Under the pieces are notes generated by a model. That model was not told the origin of the DNA. It made no database searches and saw only the letters and a program-made list of their open reading frames with translations. Position numbers and translations under genes: made by a program. Of a DNA stretch of 54,774 nt, positions 21,241 through 31,300 are shown in pieces. The stretch is from a virus: IMG/VR virus record IMGVR_UViG_3300027896_002339, positions 1 to 54,774 of that record, one strand, 5' to 3'. Each line of letters opens with the position of its first letter. The stretch's first letter is position 1.

Positions 21241-22018
21241 GTTGTGTGAATGTGGTTGTGGTGAGGAAGTAACAAGCGAAAAAAATAGATTTTTAAAAGG
21301 ACATAATAAAGGAAAATTAGGAAAAAAAGTAACACCAGAAACAAAAAATAGGATGTCAAAAAGTCAGATAGGAAAGATTCATACAAAAGAACATAACTTA
21401 AAAGTTTCAGTTGGATTAAAAGGTAAAAAAAGAAAACCTCTAACTTCTGATCATATTAAGAAAATTTCTACAGGACACAAAGGTCAAATTCCATGGAATA
21501 GGGGCTCTATAGGAAAACAAAAAGGTCCTAATAAAGGGAGAATCTTTTCAGATTGTATTAGATATAGAATGTCTTGTGGACATAAAGGAAAAATCCATTT
21601 AGCAGAAACAAAAATAAAAATGAGTATTTCCGCAATTAATTATATAGAAAAAACTCGATTTAAAAATAGAGGGATGTGTCCCGGAATAGGAAAAAATGAA
21701 ATTCATATTCTTGATCAAATAGAGAAAGCGATTGGATTAGAAATAGATCGAAATAGTAGAAAACTTTCAAGCGTCACTGGAAAATTTAATGATGGATTCA
21801 TACATCGATATAATTTAGGAATAGATGTGTTAGAAAAACACCACTTCAAATTTGATGGTTCTTTATCTGACTATGATTTTAATAGAGAATCTATTATTGC
21901 ATATAAACTAGGTTGTATGATTTACTATATCCCTGAACAAGAATTTCTAAAGAATCCAGATAAAGAGATTCAGCGCTTTAAAGATTTTTTACTACTGCTT
22001 GATGAAGGAAAAAACTAA
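21233..22018 (+). CDS. Free-standing homing endonuclease, NUMOD3-repeat type (C)
   Basis: 261 residues from ATG 21233. The N-terminal CECGCGEEV..FLKGHN motif is followed by four to five NUMOD3-like repeats (KVTPETKNRMSKSQIGK, HTKEHNLKVSVGLKGK). The nuclease core is NLGIDVLEKHHF, then DYDFNRESIIAYKLGCMIYY. The tail EFLKNPDKEIQRFKDFLLLL is shared with A and B. The preceding 421-residue gene is intact, so this is an intergenic insertion. Confidence 0.8.
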   Translation: MNKLCECGCGEEVTSEKNRFLKGHNKGKLGKKVTPETKNRMSKSQIGKIHTKEHNLKVSVGLKGKKRKPLTSDHIKKISTGHKGQIPWNRGSIGKQKGPNKGRIFSDCIRYRMSCGHKGKIHLAETKIKMSISAINYIEKTRFKNRGMCPGIGKNEIHILDQIEKAIGLEIDRNSRKLSSVTGKFNDGFIHRYNLGIDVLEKHHFKFDGSLSDYDFNRESIIAYKLGCMIYYIPEQEFLKNPDKEIQRFKDFLLLLDEGKN

Positions 22019-22171
22019 TCTAATTATATCTGAAAAGAATACCTCTTACCCTTTATAAAGAACATTCTTTATTGATCTGATAATATAACTATACAGAATA
22101 AATAAGATGACATATTAGTATATCTTTTGATTGAGTTTCATACATAAATATTTCCAGTTCGTATATTTATA

Positions 22172-22190
22172 GAACAAAATTTATAAATAG
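22172..22190 (+). promoter_or_regulatory. GAACAAA motif with T4-type TATAAATA late promoter
   Basis: GAACAAAATTTATAAATAG combines the recurrent GAACAAA motif with a perfect T4 late promoter box TATAAATA (22182-22189). It lies 20 bases before the ATG at 22210, in a 191-bp gap with no gene. Confidence 0.55.
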
Positions 22191-22209
22191 TTAAATCAAG
22201 GAGTTTTTC

Positions 22210-23535
22210 ATGGGTGACCCAAAACGAGCGGTAACGCAATTTAAAGTTGAATTTGAAACTGATGGTGATGAGAATGAAGCACTCACAACACACTTCAGTA
22301 CCATGCAGATAATTAATTCAACTAGATCAATCTGGCCAATTTTTAATATATGGTTTCATGTTGATAATCAAATTTTTATAGAAAAAAATATCTATGGTAT
22401 GACTGATATTGTTTGTAAGATAAAGTACACTGAAGATAATGGAGAAGACGCAGCTAATCATGTAAAGTTTACTCTGATATATCTTGAGTCTGCTATTTCG
22501 CTTCCTCCAAAAATAGAAGAGAATGTACCACTAGAAGATGCTAGAGAAGTAAATAAGATGTATGTTCTTGTTACTTGTATTGCCAAACCTGCTTATTTAA
22601 GTATGAGTACTTTCATTAATAAACTATGGGAAGAACCAACCGAGATGACTCCTTTAGATATGATAAAGAAATTACTTGTAGATAATGAAATTCCGAATAG
22701 AGTATTTGATGATGGATTTAATGATAATAAGATTCAGCAGATGCTTATCCCGCCAATGACTTTTAAAGGAGCCGTAGATTATATAAATCAAAGTCACGGA
22801 ATATTCAGCGGACCACTATTTAGATATTGTAATTACTCTGGTGAATTTCAGATGTGGGATTTGAGAAAAATGTTTGAACTGAAAAAAGACTCTCCTTGGG
22901 TTAAGTTTCATAAATCACCATCTGCATTTACTACGCCTGGATTGTTTGAAAAAATTAATGAAATCGCATATAATACTGATGATGAATTTGTTACTTATGT
23001 TGGTGCAGAAACTATTCATCATGCAAATGCAAACGTGATTAAATACGGATATGAAAATATTTATATTTATCATCCACACGAAGACATAGCTTTATTTCAG
23101 AAAAAGACTTTGGATGAAATTATACCAGATTATGGAATATGGCATGATAGTGATGAATTAAAATTTCATCCAGATTTAAGACAGAGATCAATGTATTTTT
23201 ATGATATGAAAGGATTCGAAACAGGAGATGGCTATACTGGAGAATATAGCAATCATATTCTAACACAAGATATGGCAACATCATTTCAAAATGCTTCTGC
23301 TGTTAGACTTAAACTTTTTAAGAATGTTAAACTTCCAATGGTTATGAAAGTTGGAGAAGTTTTATATCTGAAACCATATTCGGATTTTGAAAAATATCCC
23401 GGTAGTAATTATGAAGGTGGGTATTTGATCACTGATAGTATGGTAGTTATAACAAGAATAATGAAAAAAGAGGAAATTAATATCAATTGTACCGCAACTC
23501 TAACAGCTGTTCGTACTACTCAATCTAAGAATTAA
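22210..23535 (+). CDS. Putative baseplate hub protein (gp27-like)
   Basis: 441 residues. Beta-rich throughout, with AVTQFKVEFETDG at the start, FNIWFHVDNQIFIEKNIYG, and DMIKKLLVDNEIPNRVFDDG before IPPMTFKGAVDYINQSHGIF. Size, beta composition and the internal DNEIP/INQ segment recall the gp27 / late-control-D hub family, and T4 also encodes the hub next to the tape measure. Homology is from layout rather than a diagnostic motif. AAGGAG lies 5 bases upstream. Endonuclease D starts 2 bases after its stop. Confidence 0.5.
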   Translation: MGDPKRAVTQFKVEFETDGDENEALTTHFSTMQIINSTRSIWPIFNIWFHVDNQIFIEKNIYGMTDIVCKIKYTEDNGEDAANHVKFTLIYLESAISLPPKIEENVPLEDAREVNKMYVLVTCIAKPAYLSMSTFINKLWEEPTEMTPLDMIKKLLVDNEIPNRVFDDGFNDNKIQQMLIPPMTFKGAVDYINQSHGIFSGPLFRYCNYSGEFQMWDLRKMFELKKDSPWVKFHKSPSAFTTPGLFEKINEIAYNTDDEFVTYVGAETIHHANANVIKYGYENIYIYHPHEDIALFQKKTLDEIIPDYGIWHDSDELKFHPDLRQRSMYFYDMKGFETGDGYTGEYSNHILTQDMATSFQNASAVRLKLFKNVKLPMVMKVGEVLYLKPYSDFEKYPGSNYEGGYLITDSMVVITRIMKKEEININCTATLTAVRTTQSKN

Positions 23536-23536
23536 T

Positions 23537-24472
23537 ATGAATAAGTTGTGTGAGTGTGGATGTGGAGAAGAAACAAAAATTGATAGAGATTCTAAGAAGT
23601 ATCGAAGATTTTGTAAAGGTCATCATAATAGGTGTGAATCTGTAAAACAAAAGAAAAGAAATGTGTGGTTAGAACATTATGGAACTGATAATCCCGCAAA
23701 ATCTATTGTGATCAAAGAAAAAGCAAAAGAAACTTCTAGAATGAATTGCGGCGAAGATTCGTGGATGCAAACCAAAGATGGTATTAAAAAATTTAATGAT
23801 TCGATGATGAAAGAATATGGATCAAAATGGGCGATGCAATCAGAAAAAATTAGAAGAAATCATTCTGCATCATTATTAGAAAAATATGGTGTAGAATATG
23901 CAATGCAATCAGAAAAAGTTCAAACTAAATATAAACATACTTGTAATAAAAATAATAGTTGTGACTGGCCAATGCAATCAGAGGATGTTAGAAAAAAATC
24001 AAAAAATTCATTAATAGAAAAATATGGTGTTGATAATTATTCTAAAACCTCCGAATTCAGACAACTAGCAAGGCGACTATTGAAAGAATCAATATTAAAA
24101 AACTATCCCGGTGAGACAGGGTGGTGCCCTAGAAAAGGTAATTACGAAAAAGAAGTATTTGATGAACTTCAAAAACATTGTTCATATACAATTCTGGAAG
24201 ATCAAGAATTTATTGAATTATATCCAGATCGTTATATTAATGAGATTAATTTAATCATTGAATTATATGAACCATGGCACAATAGAGATTGTTATGCTAA
24301 ACGTGATTCAGTTAGACAAAAAGAATTAGAAGATTATCTGGGCTGCAAGTTTTTTATAATTTGGTTGAAAGATTGGAAAGAAAATAAAGATATAATAATA
24401 TCAGAATTTAAAGAGGTTATCAATGGCTGCACCACAAAGTGTATCAGCACAACAACAGCAACGATTAGTTGA
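23537..24472 (+). CDS. Free-standing homing endonuclease, KYGVDN-repeat type (D)
   Basis: 311 residues. CECGCGEETKIDRDSKK..FCKGHHN at the start, then repeats of about 25-30 residues ending in EKYGVEYAMQSEKV or similar, and a nuclease domain from about 180: WCPRKGNYEKEVFDELQKHC, INLIIELYEPWHNRDCYAKR, FFIIWLKDW. The core ELYEPWH replaces the DVLExHH of A-C but aligns with it. There is no RHH partner. The last 50 bases overlap the terminase gene and contain its AGAGG ribosome site, so the endonuclease C-terminus (CTTKCISTTTATIS) is encoded out of frame within terL. Confidence 0.8.
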   Translation: MNKLCECGCGEETKIDRDSKKYRRFCKGHHNRCESVKQKKRNVWLEHYGTDNPAKSIVIKEKAKETSRMNCGEDSWMQTKDGIKKFNDSMMKEYGSKWAMQSEKIRRNHSASLLEKYGVEYAMQSEKVQTKYKHTCNKNNSCDWPMQSEDVRKKSKNSLIEKYGVDNYSKTSEFRQLARRLLKESILKNYPGETGWCPRKGNYEKEVFDELQKHCSYTILEDQEFIELYPDRYINEINLIIELYEPWHNRDCYAKRDSVRQKELEDYLGCKFFIIWLKDWKENKDIIISEFKEVINGCTTKCISTTTATIS

Positions 24473-26186
24473 ATATTTCAAGTGTAAAAAAGATCCGATC
24501 TATTTTATGGAGAATTATGTTCTTCTTGCGTTGACTGGCGGTGATACAAAGGTTAAATTATACGATAGACAGAAAGATTTTGTTGCGCAGGTGATGAAAG
24601 AACATTACGTCATCGTATTAAAATCCCGTCAGACTGGTGTATCTACTATAACTCAAATGTTATGTGCCTGGGTTTGTACTTTTTATAAGAATGTTGTTAT
24701 TGGATGTGTGAGCAAATCTGGTCCAGAAAGTACAGATTTTTGTCGAAAAGTTTTATCTATTCTTGATGGTTTACCTGATTGGTTGAAACCCGCATTTAGT
24801 AAAAGAGCTGAACAAAGTTTTATCACAGATACTGGATGTCAGTTCTATGCAGGGCAGGTCGATGAAAGCAACCCAGAAGGTTTATTCAGAGGAAAAGCTC
24901 TCGGATTTTTAATTATAGATGAGGGTGCATTCGTGCCCAAGATTGACGAAGCGTATACTGGCGTCGCACCAACACTATTTAAATCACAAACATTAGCGAA
25001 GCAACTTGGTGTACCATTTGGAACTATCATCATCTCGACTCCTAATAAGACTGTAGGTAAGGGTAAATGGTATTATCAGACATGGACTAAAGCAGTTAAT
25101 AATGATTCTATCTTTACCCCATTCAAATTGCATTGGAAAATGATTAAAGAGTTTGCTGATGATCCAACATGGTATAAAACACAATGTGCTCTACTTGATA
25201 ATATTCATTGGAAGGTCGCACAGGAATTGGATATGCAATTTGTTGCAAGTAGCAACTCATTCCTTAAAGCAGAGACAATAGAAATATTAAACACCTGTAC
25301 GATCGATCCTATTTACAAGATGCAGTTACATAAACACGAGTTGTGGCAATTCGAACAGCCTAATAGATCTAAGTTCTATATAATTGGCATTGATACTGCA
25401 TCTGCATCTGGTACGGACTCCAGTACAATTGTGGTTGTTGACTATGAAACTTTTGAACAGGTAGCAGAGTTTAGAGGTAAATTGAGAGTTGATGATTTCT
25501 GTAATATTATATATCTTGTGAATAAGATGTATCCTAACAATTTAATTGTGCCAGAGGCTAATAGTTATGGAAATCAGGTCTGCGAGTTCTTAACAAAAAG
25601 TGATACTTGGTATAATATATACATTTCTAAAGTTAAGAGTACTACTATAGCAACAGTCCCAAACAAGAACCAAAAATACAAATATGGTCTAACTACAGGT
25701 GCCCAAAACAGACCATTAATGATCGATTCTCTTTATACTTATATTACAGAAAATCCCAGTTGTGTTAAATCAGAAAGACTAGCTCTTGAATTAATTGGAT
25801 TAATAGATAATGGTAATGGTAAAATTATGGCAGATGAAGGTGAACATGACGACTTAGCTTTAGCTTTATCATTCTGTGCCTATGTTAGAACCTATGATCC
25901 ACCACTTGCTATTTCAAGAGATATGAATAATCAAAGTATAATGGATGAGATGAGAGATGTAGCGAATTGGAATGGTGACCGGCGATCGAATGTATCAGCA
26001 GAATTTTCTGAGATTAAAGAATTTGATAGTGATGATAAATTTGAACGAATAGAACATTCAAACAAATTGCTAAACAAATATCTTAAAACAAATCTTAGAA
26101 AGATAGTAGAGAATAACAATGGCGGCTCTACAATAGACATCCTTAAACTTCTAGATTTCAGAAACAAAAAAAATCAGAAGATGTAA
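24423..26186 (+). CDS. terL: Terminase large subunit (gp17-like)
   Basis: 587 residues (T4 gp17: 610). ATPase domain: Walker A-like SRQTGVST (68-75), Walker B FLIIDE (162-167, catalytic Glu167) and coupling motif STPN (205-208). RNase H-like nuclease: IGIDTA with Asp324, VPEAN with Glu378, and EHDDLA with Asp476/477. All catalytic residues are kept. It drives ATP-dependent packaging and headful cutting of phage DNA. The ATG has AGAGG 7 bases upstream, within endonuclease D. The 3' end overlaps the convergent endonuclease E by 29 bases. No small terminase is seen. Confidence 0.95.
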   Translation: MAAPQSVSAQQQQRLVEYFKCKKDPIYFMENYVLLALTGGDTKVKLYDRQKDFVAQVMKEHYVIVLKSRQTGVSTITQMLCAWVCTFYKNVVIGCVSKSGPESTDFCRKVLSILDGLPDWLKPAFSKRAEQSFITDTGCQFYAGQVDESNPEGLFRGKALGFLIIDEGAFVPKIDEAYTGVAPTLFKSQTLAKQLGVPFGTIIISTPNKTVGKGKWYYQTWTKAVNNDSIFTPFKLHWKMIKEFADDPTWYKTQCALLDNIHWKVAQELDMQFVASSNSFLKAETIEILNTCTIDPIYKMQLHKHELWQFEQPNRSKFYIIGIDTASASGTDSSTIVVVDYETFEQVAEFRGKLRVDDFCNIIYLVNKMYPNNLIVPEANSYGNQVCEFLTKSDTWYNIYISKVKSTTIATVPNKNQKYKYGLTTGAQNRPLMIDSLYTYITENPSCVKSERLALELIGLIDNGNGKIMADEGEHDDLALALSFCAYVRTYDPPLAISRDMNNQSIMDEMRDVANWNGDRRSNVSAEFSEIKEFDSDDKFERIEHSNKLLNKYLKTNLRKIVENNNGGSTIDILKLLDFRNKKNQKM

Positions 26187-27123
26187 TAATAGTTTTGAAA
26201 TTATTTATTACTTGTTCTTTATTTTCTTTCCACTCATCTAACCAAATTATAAAAAATTTACAACCCAAATGATTTTCAAGTTCTTTCTGTCTGATAGGAT
26301 CATGCTTAACATAACATGATCGTTTGTGCCATGGTTCATACAACTCGAGAATTATATTTAATTCTTTGATATATCGATCGGGGTGTAATTCAATAAATTC
26401 TTGTTCTTCTAAAATTTTATATGAACAATGTTTTTGAAGTTCGTCAAACACTTCTTTTTCATAATCACCTTTTCGAGGACACCATTTAGCTTTGCTAGGA
26501 TAATTTTTCAGTATTGATTCTTTCAATAATCGCCTTGCTAGTTGTCTGAATTCTGAAGTTTTAGAATAATTATCAACACCATATTTTTTTATCAAAGTTT
26601 GTTTAATTTCGTTTTGGATTTCTTTTGATTGTAATGGCCAGTCAGTACCGAAATTTTTTCTGGCTGTTGTTTTATATTTTTCTTGAATTTGTTTTGATTG
26701 AAATACATTATCAACACCATATAATTCTTGACATGTTTGAATAGATTTAATTCTAACATCCTCTGATTGCATCGGCCAATTCACACCTCTAATTTTTAAA
26801 TTTGTATCAATCTTTTTATCTTTGATATCTTTTTGTTGCTGCTCAGTGTGCTGATTCCATGTGCGCTTTGATTTTTCTTTAATTTCAATTGATTGTTGTG
26901 CCCATTCAACATTATGATTTTTTAACATTCCTTTTTTAAATTTATCCTTCCCTTCTTCAGATTGTAATATATGATCACAATTATATTTTTTTCTATTTGT
27001 TTTTATTCTTTTTTGCATAGATTCTAATGTTTGTTTTTCCCCATTTCTATGATGATTATAAATAAATCTGTTAGTATTATTGATTACTTCTTTGCCGCAT
27101 CCGCATTCACATAACTTATTCAT
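26158..27123 (-). CDS. Free-standing homing endonuclease, KYGVDN-repeat type (E)
   Basis: 321 residues. CECGCGKEV..FIYNHHR zinc-finger-like start, four to five repeats (LYGVDNVFQSKQIQEKYKTT, NFGTDWPLQSKEIQ), and a nuclease domain nearly the same as D and G from KYGVDNYSKTSEFRQLARR to the end, with ELYEPWH and FFIIWLDEW. It runs opposite to terL, and its last codons (SSDFFCF) lie within the terL 3' end. It is coupled to an RHH gene by an 8-base overlap. Confidence 0.8.
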   Translation of the reverse strand: MNKLCECGCGKEVINNTNRFIYNHHRNGEKQTLESMQKRIKTNRKKYNCDHILQSEEGKDKFKKGMLKNHNVEWAQQSIEIKEKSKRTWNQHTEQQQKDIKDKKIDTNLKIRGVNWPMQSEDVRIKSIQTCQELYGVDNVFQSKQIQEKYKTTARKNFGTDWPLQSKEIQNEIKQTLIKKYGVDNYSKTSEFRQLARRLLKESILKNYPSKAKWCPRKGDYEKEVFDELQKHCSYKILEEQEFIELHPDRYIKELNIILELYEPWHKRSCYVKHDPIRQKELENHLGCKFFIIWLDEWKENKEQVINNFKTIITSSDFFCF

Positions 27124-27283
27124 TATTGACCTCGCTAGTATTTTGGGGTATTCTATATTTTTCTTCTAGGATCATAGCAGATTCTTCAATTAACTCAAAT
27201 AGTTTCTTATCAGTATATGCAGAAATTATTCTTAATCGCTTATGTAATAATTTATCTATCTGAATAGTAGTAACGTCGTTCAT
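27116..27283 (-). CDS. Ribbon-helix-helix protein coupled to endonuclease E
   Basis: 55 residues from ATG 27283, AAGGAG 7 bases upstream. VTTIQIDKLLHKRLRIISAY and KKLFELIEESAMILEEKYR match the RHH proteins of cassettes C and G at roughly three of four positions. The shared upstream DNA (GATCTGATAAA, then GAATAAATTATATAAAC) shows that promoter and gene moved together. Confidence 0.7.
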   Translation of the reverse strand: MNDVTTIQIDKLLHKRLRIISAYTDKKLFELIEESAMILEEKYRIPQNTSEVNNE

Positions 27284-27316
27284 ATAATCTCCTTATAGAA
27301 TTATGAATACAATGGT

Positions 27317-27331
27317 TTATATAATTTATTC
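27317..27331 (-). promoter_or_regulatory. GAAYAAATTATATAA motif
   Basis: GAATAAATTATATAA on the minus strand, 33 bases upstream of the RHH gene of cassette E; identical to the element at cassettes C and G. Confidence 0.45.
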
Positions 27332-27385
27332 ATTCTGTTTATCAGATCATTTTTACTTAAATAAAAATAAATAAGTTTGAATGAT

Positions 27386-27398
27386 GAATAAATTAAAA
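27386..27398 (+). promoter_or_regulatory. GAAYAAATTAAAA motif
   Basis: GAATAAATTAAAA, only 8 bases before the ATG at 27407 and overlapping its AAAAGG ribosome site, so here it cannot be a normal promoter for that gene. A similar AAATAAATAAG lies about 20 bases further upstream. Confidence 0.3.
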
Positions 27399-27406
27399 GG
27401 TTTTTT

Positions 27407-28345
27407 ATGAATTTGATACAAGAGCAATTCCTAAATTTTCAATTGAAATCTGCACTTAGGCGTGTGGGGTATTCAAATACTACGGTTGGTGAAATTGGTG
27501 AAGATAGCATTTATACAAACGAAAAAATAAAAAAAACCTTCATAGAATCAATATCAGATCAAGATACTTTTAAACCTATCATGGGTGATATAATTAGATT
27601 GATTGAAAGCGATCGAATTGTCCCTGTTCATGTTGAGGTTGGATTAGTAAAAAGAGTCATTCTCTTTTTTTCTAAAAACAAAAGAAAATTTGCGCAATCT
27701 AATTTTGCTATGGCATTTTTTGATAACGAAACAAGAAAGATTTTCGTATTAGTTGAAAACATTACAAACTTTAATTATTGGATGAAGCAAGAAAGTTTGT
27801 CATTGGTATTGCTGCACGAGTTACAACACATGACATCAACATTGTTTCCTAATTCTTTTATGAATCTTCATGGAAAGTATATTTCAAGATACTTTAAGTA
27901 TTTTATAAACTTATATTTTAAGGCTCCTATAACAGATAAAGATTCATTTAGAATAGCAACGTGGTTACATTACAAAACAGAAACAACAAAAGGTAGAGCA
28001 ACGTTGACCAGCTCAACATCAAAAGAATATTTTCAATTGCTGTGGTCAATATTAGATTCCCATTTTGAATCAAAAGATAAATTGAAGAAATCTGTAATAG
28101 ATTATTTTAATGTGATAACCGTGTATATGCAGCAACCAGAGCTATACTCTCATCTTGTTCACAGTAAAGATCCGAAGATGTTTTATATGTTCAAGTGTTT
28201 ACGAGAGTCTTATAAATCATTGAATATTTTAAAACTGGATTCTCTTTGTATACAAGAAGTTCTATATCCGGGAGAAATAATTTGTATTGAGAGTGAATTT
28301 AATACGCAACCAAGACATTTTCAATTGATATCTAAAATAAAGTGA
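27407..28345 (+). CDS. Putative zinc metallopeptidase (HELQH)
   Basis: 312 residues. LSLVLLHELQHMTSTLFP near 132-149 is a hydrophobic helix carrying an HExxH site. A downstream Glu could serve as the third ligand, but no gluzincin motif is obvious. An amphipathic N-terminus and a basic patch (LFFSKNKRKFAQ) precede it. It sits between terminase and the probable tape measure, so it may be a virion or assembly protease, or a structural protein with a chance motif. AAAAGG lies upstream of the ATG. Confidence 0.5.
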   Translation: MNLIQEQFLNFQLKSALRRVGYSNTTVGEIGEDSIYTNEKIKKTFIESISDQDTFKPIMGDIIRLIESDRIVPVHVEVGLVKRVILFFSKNKRKFAQSNFAMAFFDNETRKIFVLVENITNFNYWMKQESLSLVLLHELQHMTSTLFPNSFMNLHGKYISRYFKYFINLYFKAPITDKDSFRIATWLHYKTETTKGRATLTSSTSKEYFQLLWSILDSHFESKDKLKKSVIDYFNVITVYMQQPELYSHLVHSKDPKMFYMFKCLRESYKSLNILKLDSLCIQEVLYPGEIICIESEFNTQPRHFQLISKIK

Positions 28346-28349
28346 TAAC

Positions 28350-31300
28350 ATGAATAAACCTTCAAATAGCGCTCCAGCTGCAACTGCTGATAATAATATT
28401 CAGACGAACCATTTATCTACAGTTCTTTCTAATCTTAATGAAACATTAAGAACGCTTCCTACACAGCTATCTAAGTCACAAGCGTCTGGTGGTGCTATTG
28501 GAAAAGCATATCCTAAGTCCCCAGATGTTGTAGCAGCTATTGATAAATTAAGGGAAAGCAATGTTGCTGCAATTAAACAGAGTTCATCTTTTGGAAAATC
28601 TACCGCCAATTTTAAAGATGATAGAGATGCAAAACAGGGAATGAATAAACAGTTATCTCTATTATCAGAAATACAACAATTACAGCAACAGCAACTTGCA
28701 CAATTAGAATCTCTTCGTGGTGTATTCTCTGATGAAAATAGTGAAGCTGGTGGATTCTTCCATGCTATGGGTACTGGTTTTCAATTATTGATGCCAATAT
28801 TTGCAGGCGGAAAATATAAGAGAGATATAGTAAGAAGTAGTAATCCATTTATTACTATGACATCTGCTTTAATGGAGCAGTATAGATGGCAAAGACTATA
28901 TGGTGAATTAACGAAGCGGCAATTAAATGAGTTGATTAAATTGCAAGGTGGAGAGACACAAGACGTGATTGGTAAGAGAGGTGTGTTTGCCGAATACCTT
29001 CAAAAGAATAGAGTAAAGCTTCTTAATCAAACTGCTAAATGGCTAGAGAAAAAAGAGAAAAAGGGTCAAGGTGGAAAGGTTGGAACTAAAGCTGTTCGTC
29101 TTGGTCATAAAGCGCTGAGTGGTTTTCTGGGCGATTTATTAATGATGGATATGGAACAGAATGACGAGAAGATGCGTGTTGGTTCTGGTTCTGCGATAGA
29201 TAAAGCAATTGAATCATTATCCAAACGAGAAAAACCTTTAAAGAAAGTTAGACTAGAAACTGGTCCTGGGAAAAGAAAAGCTAATTGGGAAAAGATATAT
29301 CTTAAGTATGGGGATGAATTACACGAAGAAATAGCAGAGTTAATGAAGAGTGGTGTAAGACCAGAAAAAGCATATCCAATACTAGCTAAAGCATATAGTG
29401 AAAAACAATTAAAGACTCCGAAATCATTTCTGAAATTTATTTCTATGCTTGGTATGATTGGTGACATGTATAAGACTGTAGAAGAGAAAACTGAAGAAAA
29501 GGGTAAAGGTCTTGGCGGAAGAAAGAGAAAAAGAAAAACTGGTGAATTTTTTAATGCTGAAGAATTATCTTCATCAGAAAAAGATATGTTTCCAATTCTC
29601 CTATCAATAGATCAAAAGAAAGCTTTATTAGAAGAAAAAGGAAAATGGGGATCAAGTAAATTCTTATCAAACATTGATAAAAATATATCTGAATTATTGA
29701 ATGTAGTATCAAAACCAGCAAAGACAGGTTCATTCAATAGCAGTACTGCTGTCCCATCTACCCCGTCCACTCCAGCTACCCCGACGCCAACAGATCCCAA
29801 TGCAAAAATAACAGGACTTAATCAAGGTGCTAAAATTCTTACTGAAGGTTTGGTTAAAGTTCACTCTGGTGAACAGATTGTTCCAACACCTGCTGTTTTA
29901 AAATTAGAAAAGAAATCTTTAACAAATAGATTACTTGCTGAAGGTATTCGATATCAAAGAGCAATGTTGAAACTTGCACAAGAAACAGAATCAGAAAAAG
30001 ATGCAGGTGCAGAAGCGGCGAAAGAATCTGCTGAGTGGGATAAAGTTGGTGGTGACAAAAAACAATCAAAGACACGCGGGATACTTGGTGGGATAGCTGG
30101 TGGTATTAAAGATAAAGTTATTGAGTATGGTATAAAGGCTGGTATAGATGCTGCTGGACTTGGTACAGCATATAAAGTAGGAAAAGGTTTTACTGCTGCT
30201 AAAGGTGTTGCAGCCGGTGCAGCTGGTGCGAGTAAATTGGCACCACTTGGTCTTAAAGGAACTAGAGCTGCAGCTGAAGCTGGGTGGATGGCTAAAGCTG
30301 GAGGCACACTAGTCAAAACTTCTAAATTTGCTGGGGAAGCAGCTGGTCCGTTAGCAATTGCTATAGAATCAGCAAGAGTCTTAAAATTAGATAAAGCAAC
30401 AGATAAAGATAGACTTGACAATTATAGAACTTTTGAAAATGCTACAACAAAATTAACTAATGCAAAAGGTTTTAAACAAACAGCTGCTGCTTATGGTGGA
30501 CTTTTAAAAGAAGGTTTTGGTGATATCGGTGGAATGCTTTATGCTATGGGTTCAGTTAGTACTGAAAATAGAAAGAAGACTAATGTTGAAGCAAAAGAAT
30601 CAGCTAAGTTTGCAGATGAAGGTAAAAACAAAGTTACCAATATAAAATCAACAATAGCAGAAATGAAGAAGTCTGGCGAGATAACTAATAAAGAAGATGA
30701 ATCAGCTATGTCTTCGATTTTAGCAAGTAACAAGTATTCTGATGATGATAAAGATTTTGCTAAGAAATTAATAAGTCAAGGATATGCACCAGTAAAAATT
30801 GAAAGTTATATTAAAGCTAGATCAGAAAAAAGAGAGTTGATAAAAAATGATGCAGAAGCAAATAAAGTAAATGAATTAATTGGAAAGTATGGGAAAGAAA
30901 ATGTTCTTCCACTATACAATACTTTGAAAGATACCGCAGTGGTAGAAAAAATTCTGGTCGAAGGAAATAAAGAAAATAAAGATAAAGCAGCTGACAAGCA
31001 AACCGGAGAAAAAATATCACGGTTAATAAAAACCAATCCAGATAAAAAAGATGTCATCATTAAATTAATTTCAAAGGGCTGGTCCCCAGAACAAATAGCA
31101 TCAGATCTTCATATGGATAGTCCAGATGAATTAAAGAAAGCAGCAACATTAAGTAAAGATGATAGAAATGAGTTAGAAGAACAAATCAAGTGGAAAGAAA
31201 AAATAATCAAACAAGCAGGATCTCCTGGTGGTGTAGATGAATTTTCTAAAAGTCATATTGAAGATACGAAAAAAGAAATTGAAAAATTAAAGGCTCAATT

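Larger units (their letters stand above)
20917..21256 (+). repeat. Inverted duplication, copy 1
   Basis: This segment aligns base for base, without gaps and with only about a dozen differences, to the reverse complement of 54435-54774. It includes most of the micropeptide gene, the divergent control region, the whole RHH gene and the first codons of the endonuclease. The window ends inside copy 2, so the true repeat may be longer. Confidence 0.92.

Noticed and set aside
29954-30421. 155-codon minus-strand frame in the tape measure gene
   Set aside because: Ala/Ser/Pro-rich product is the mirror of Ala/Gly-rich coding on the plus strand; no start signal.
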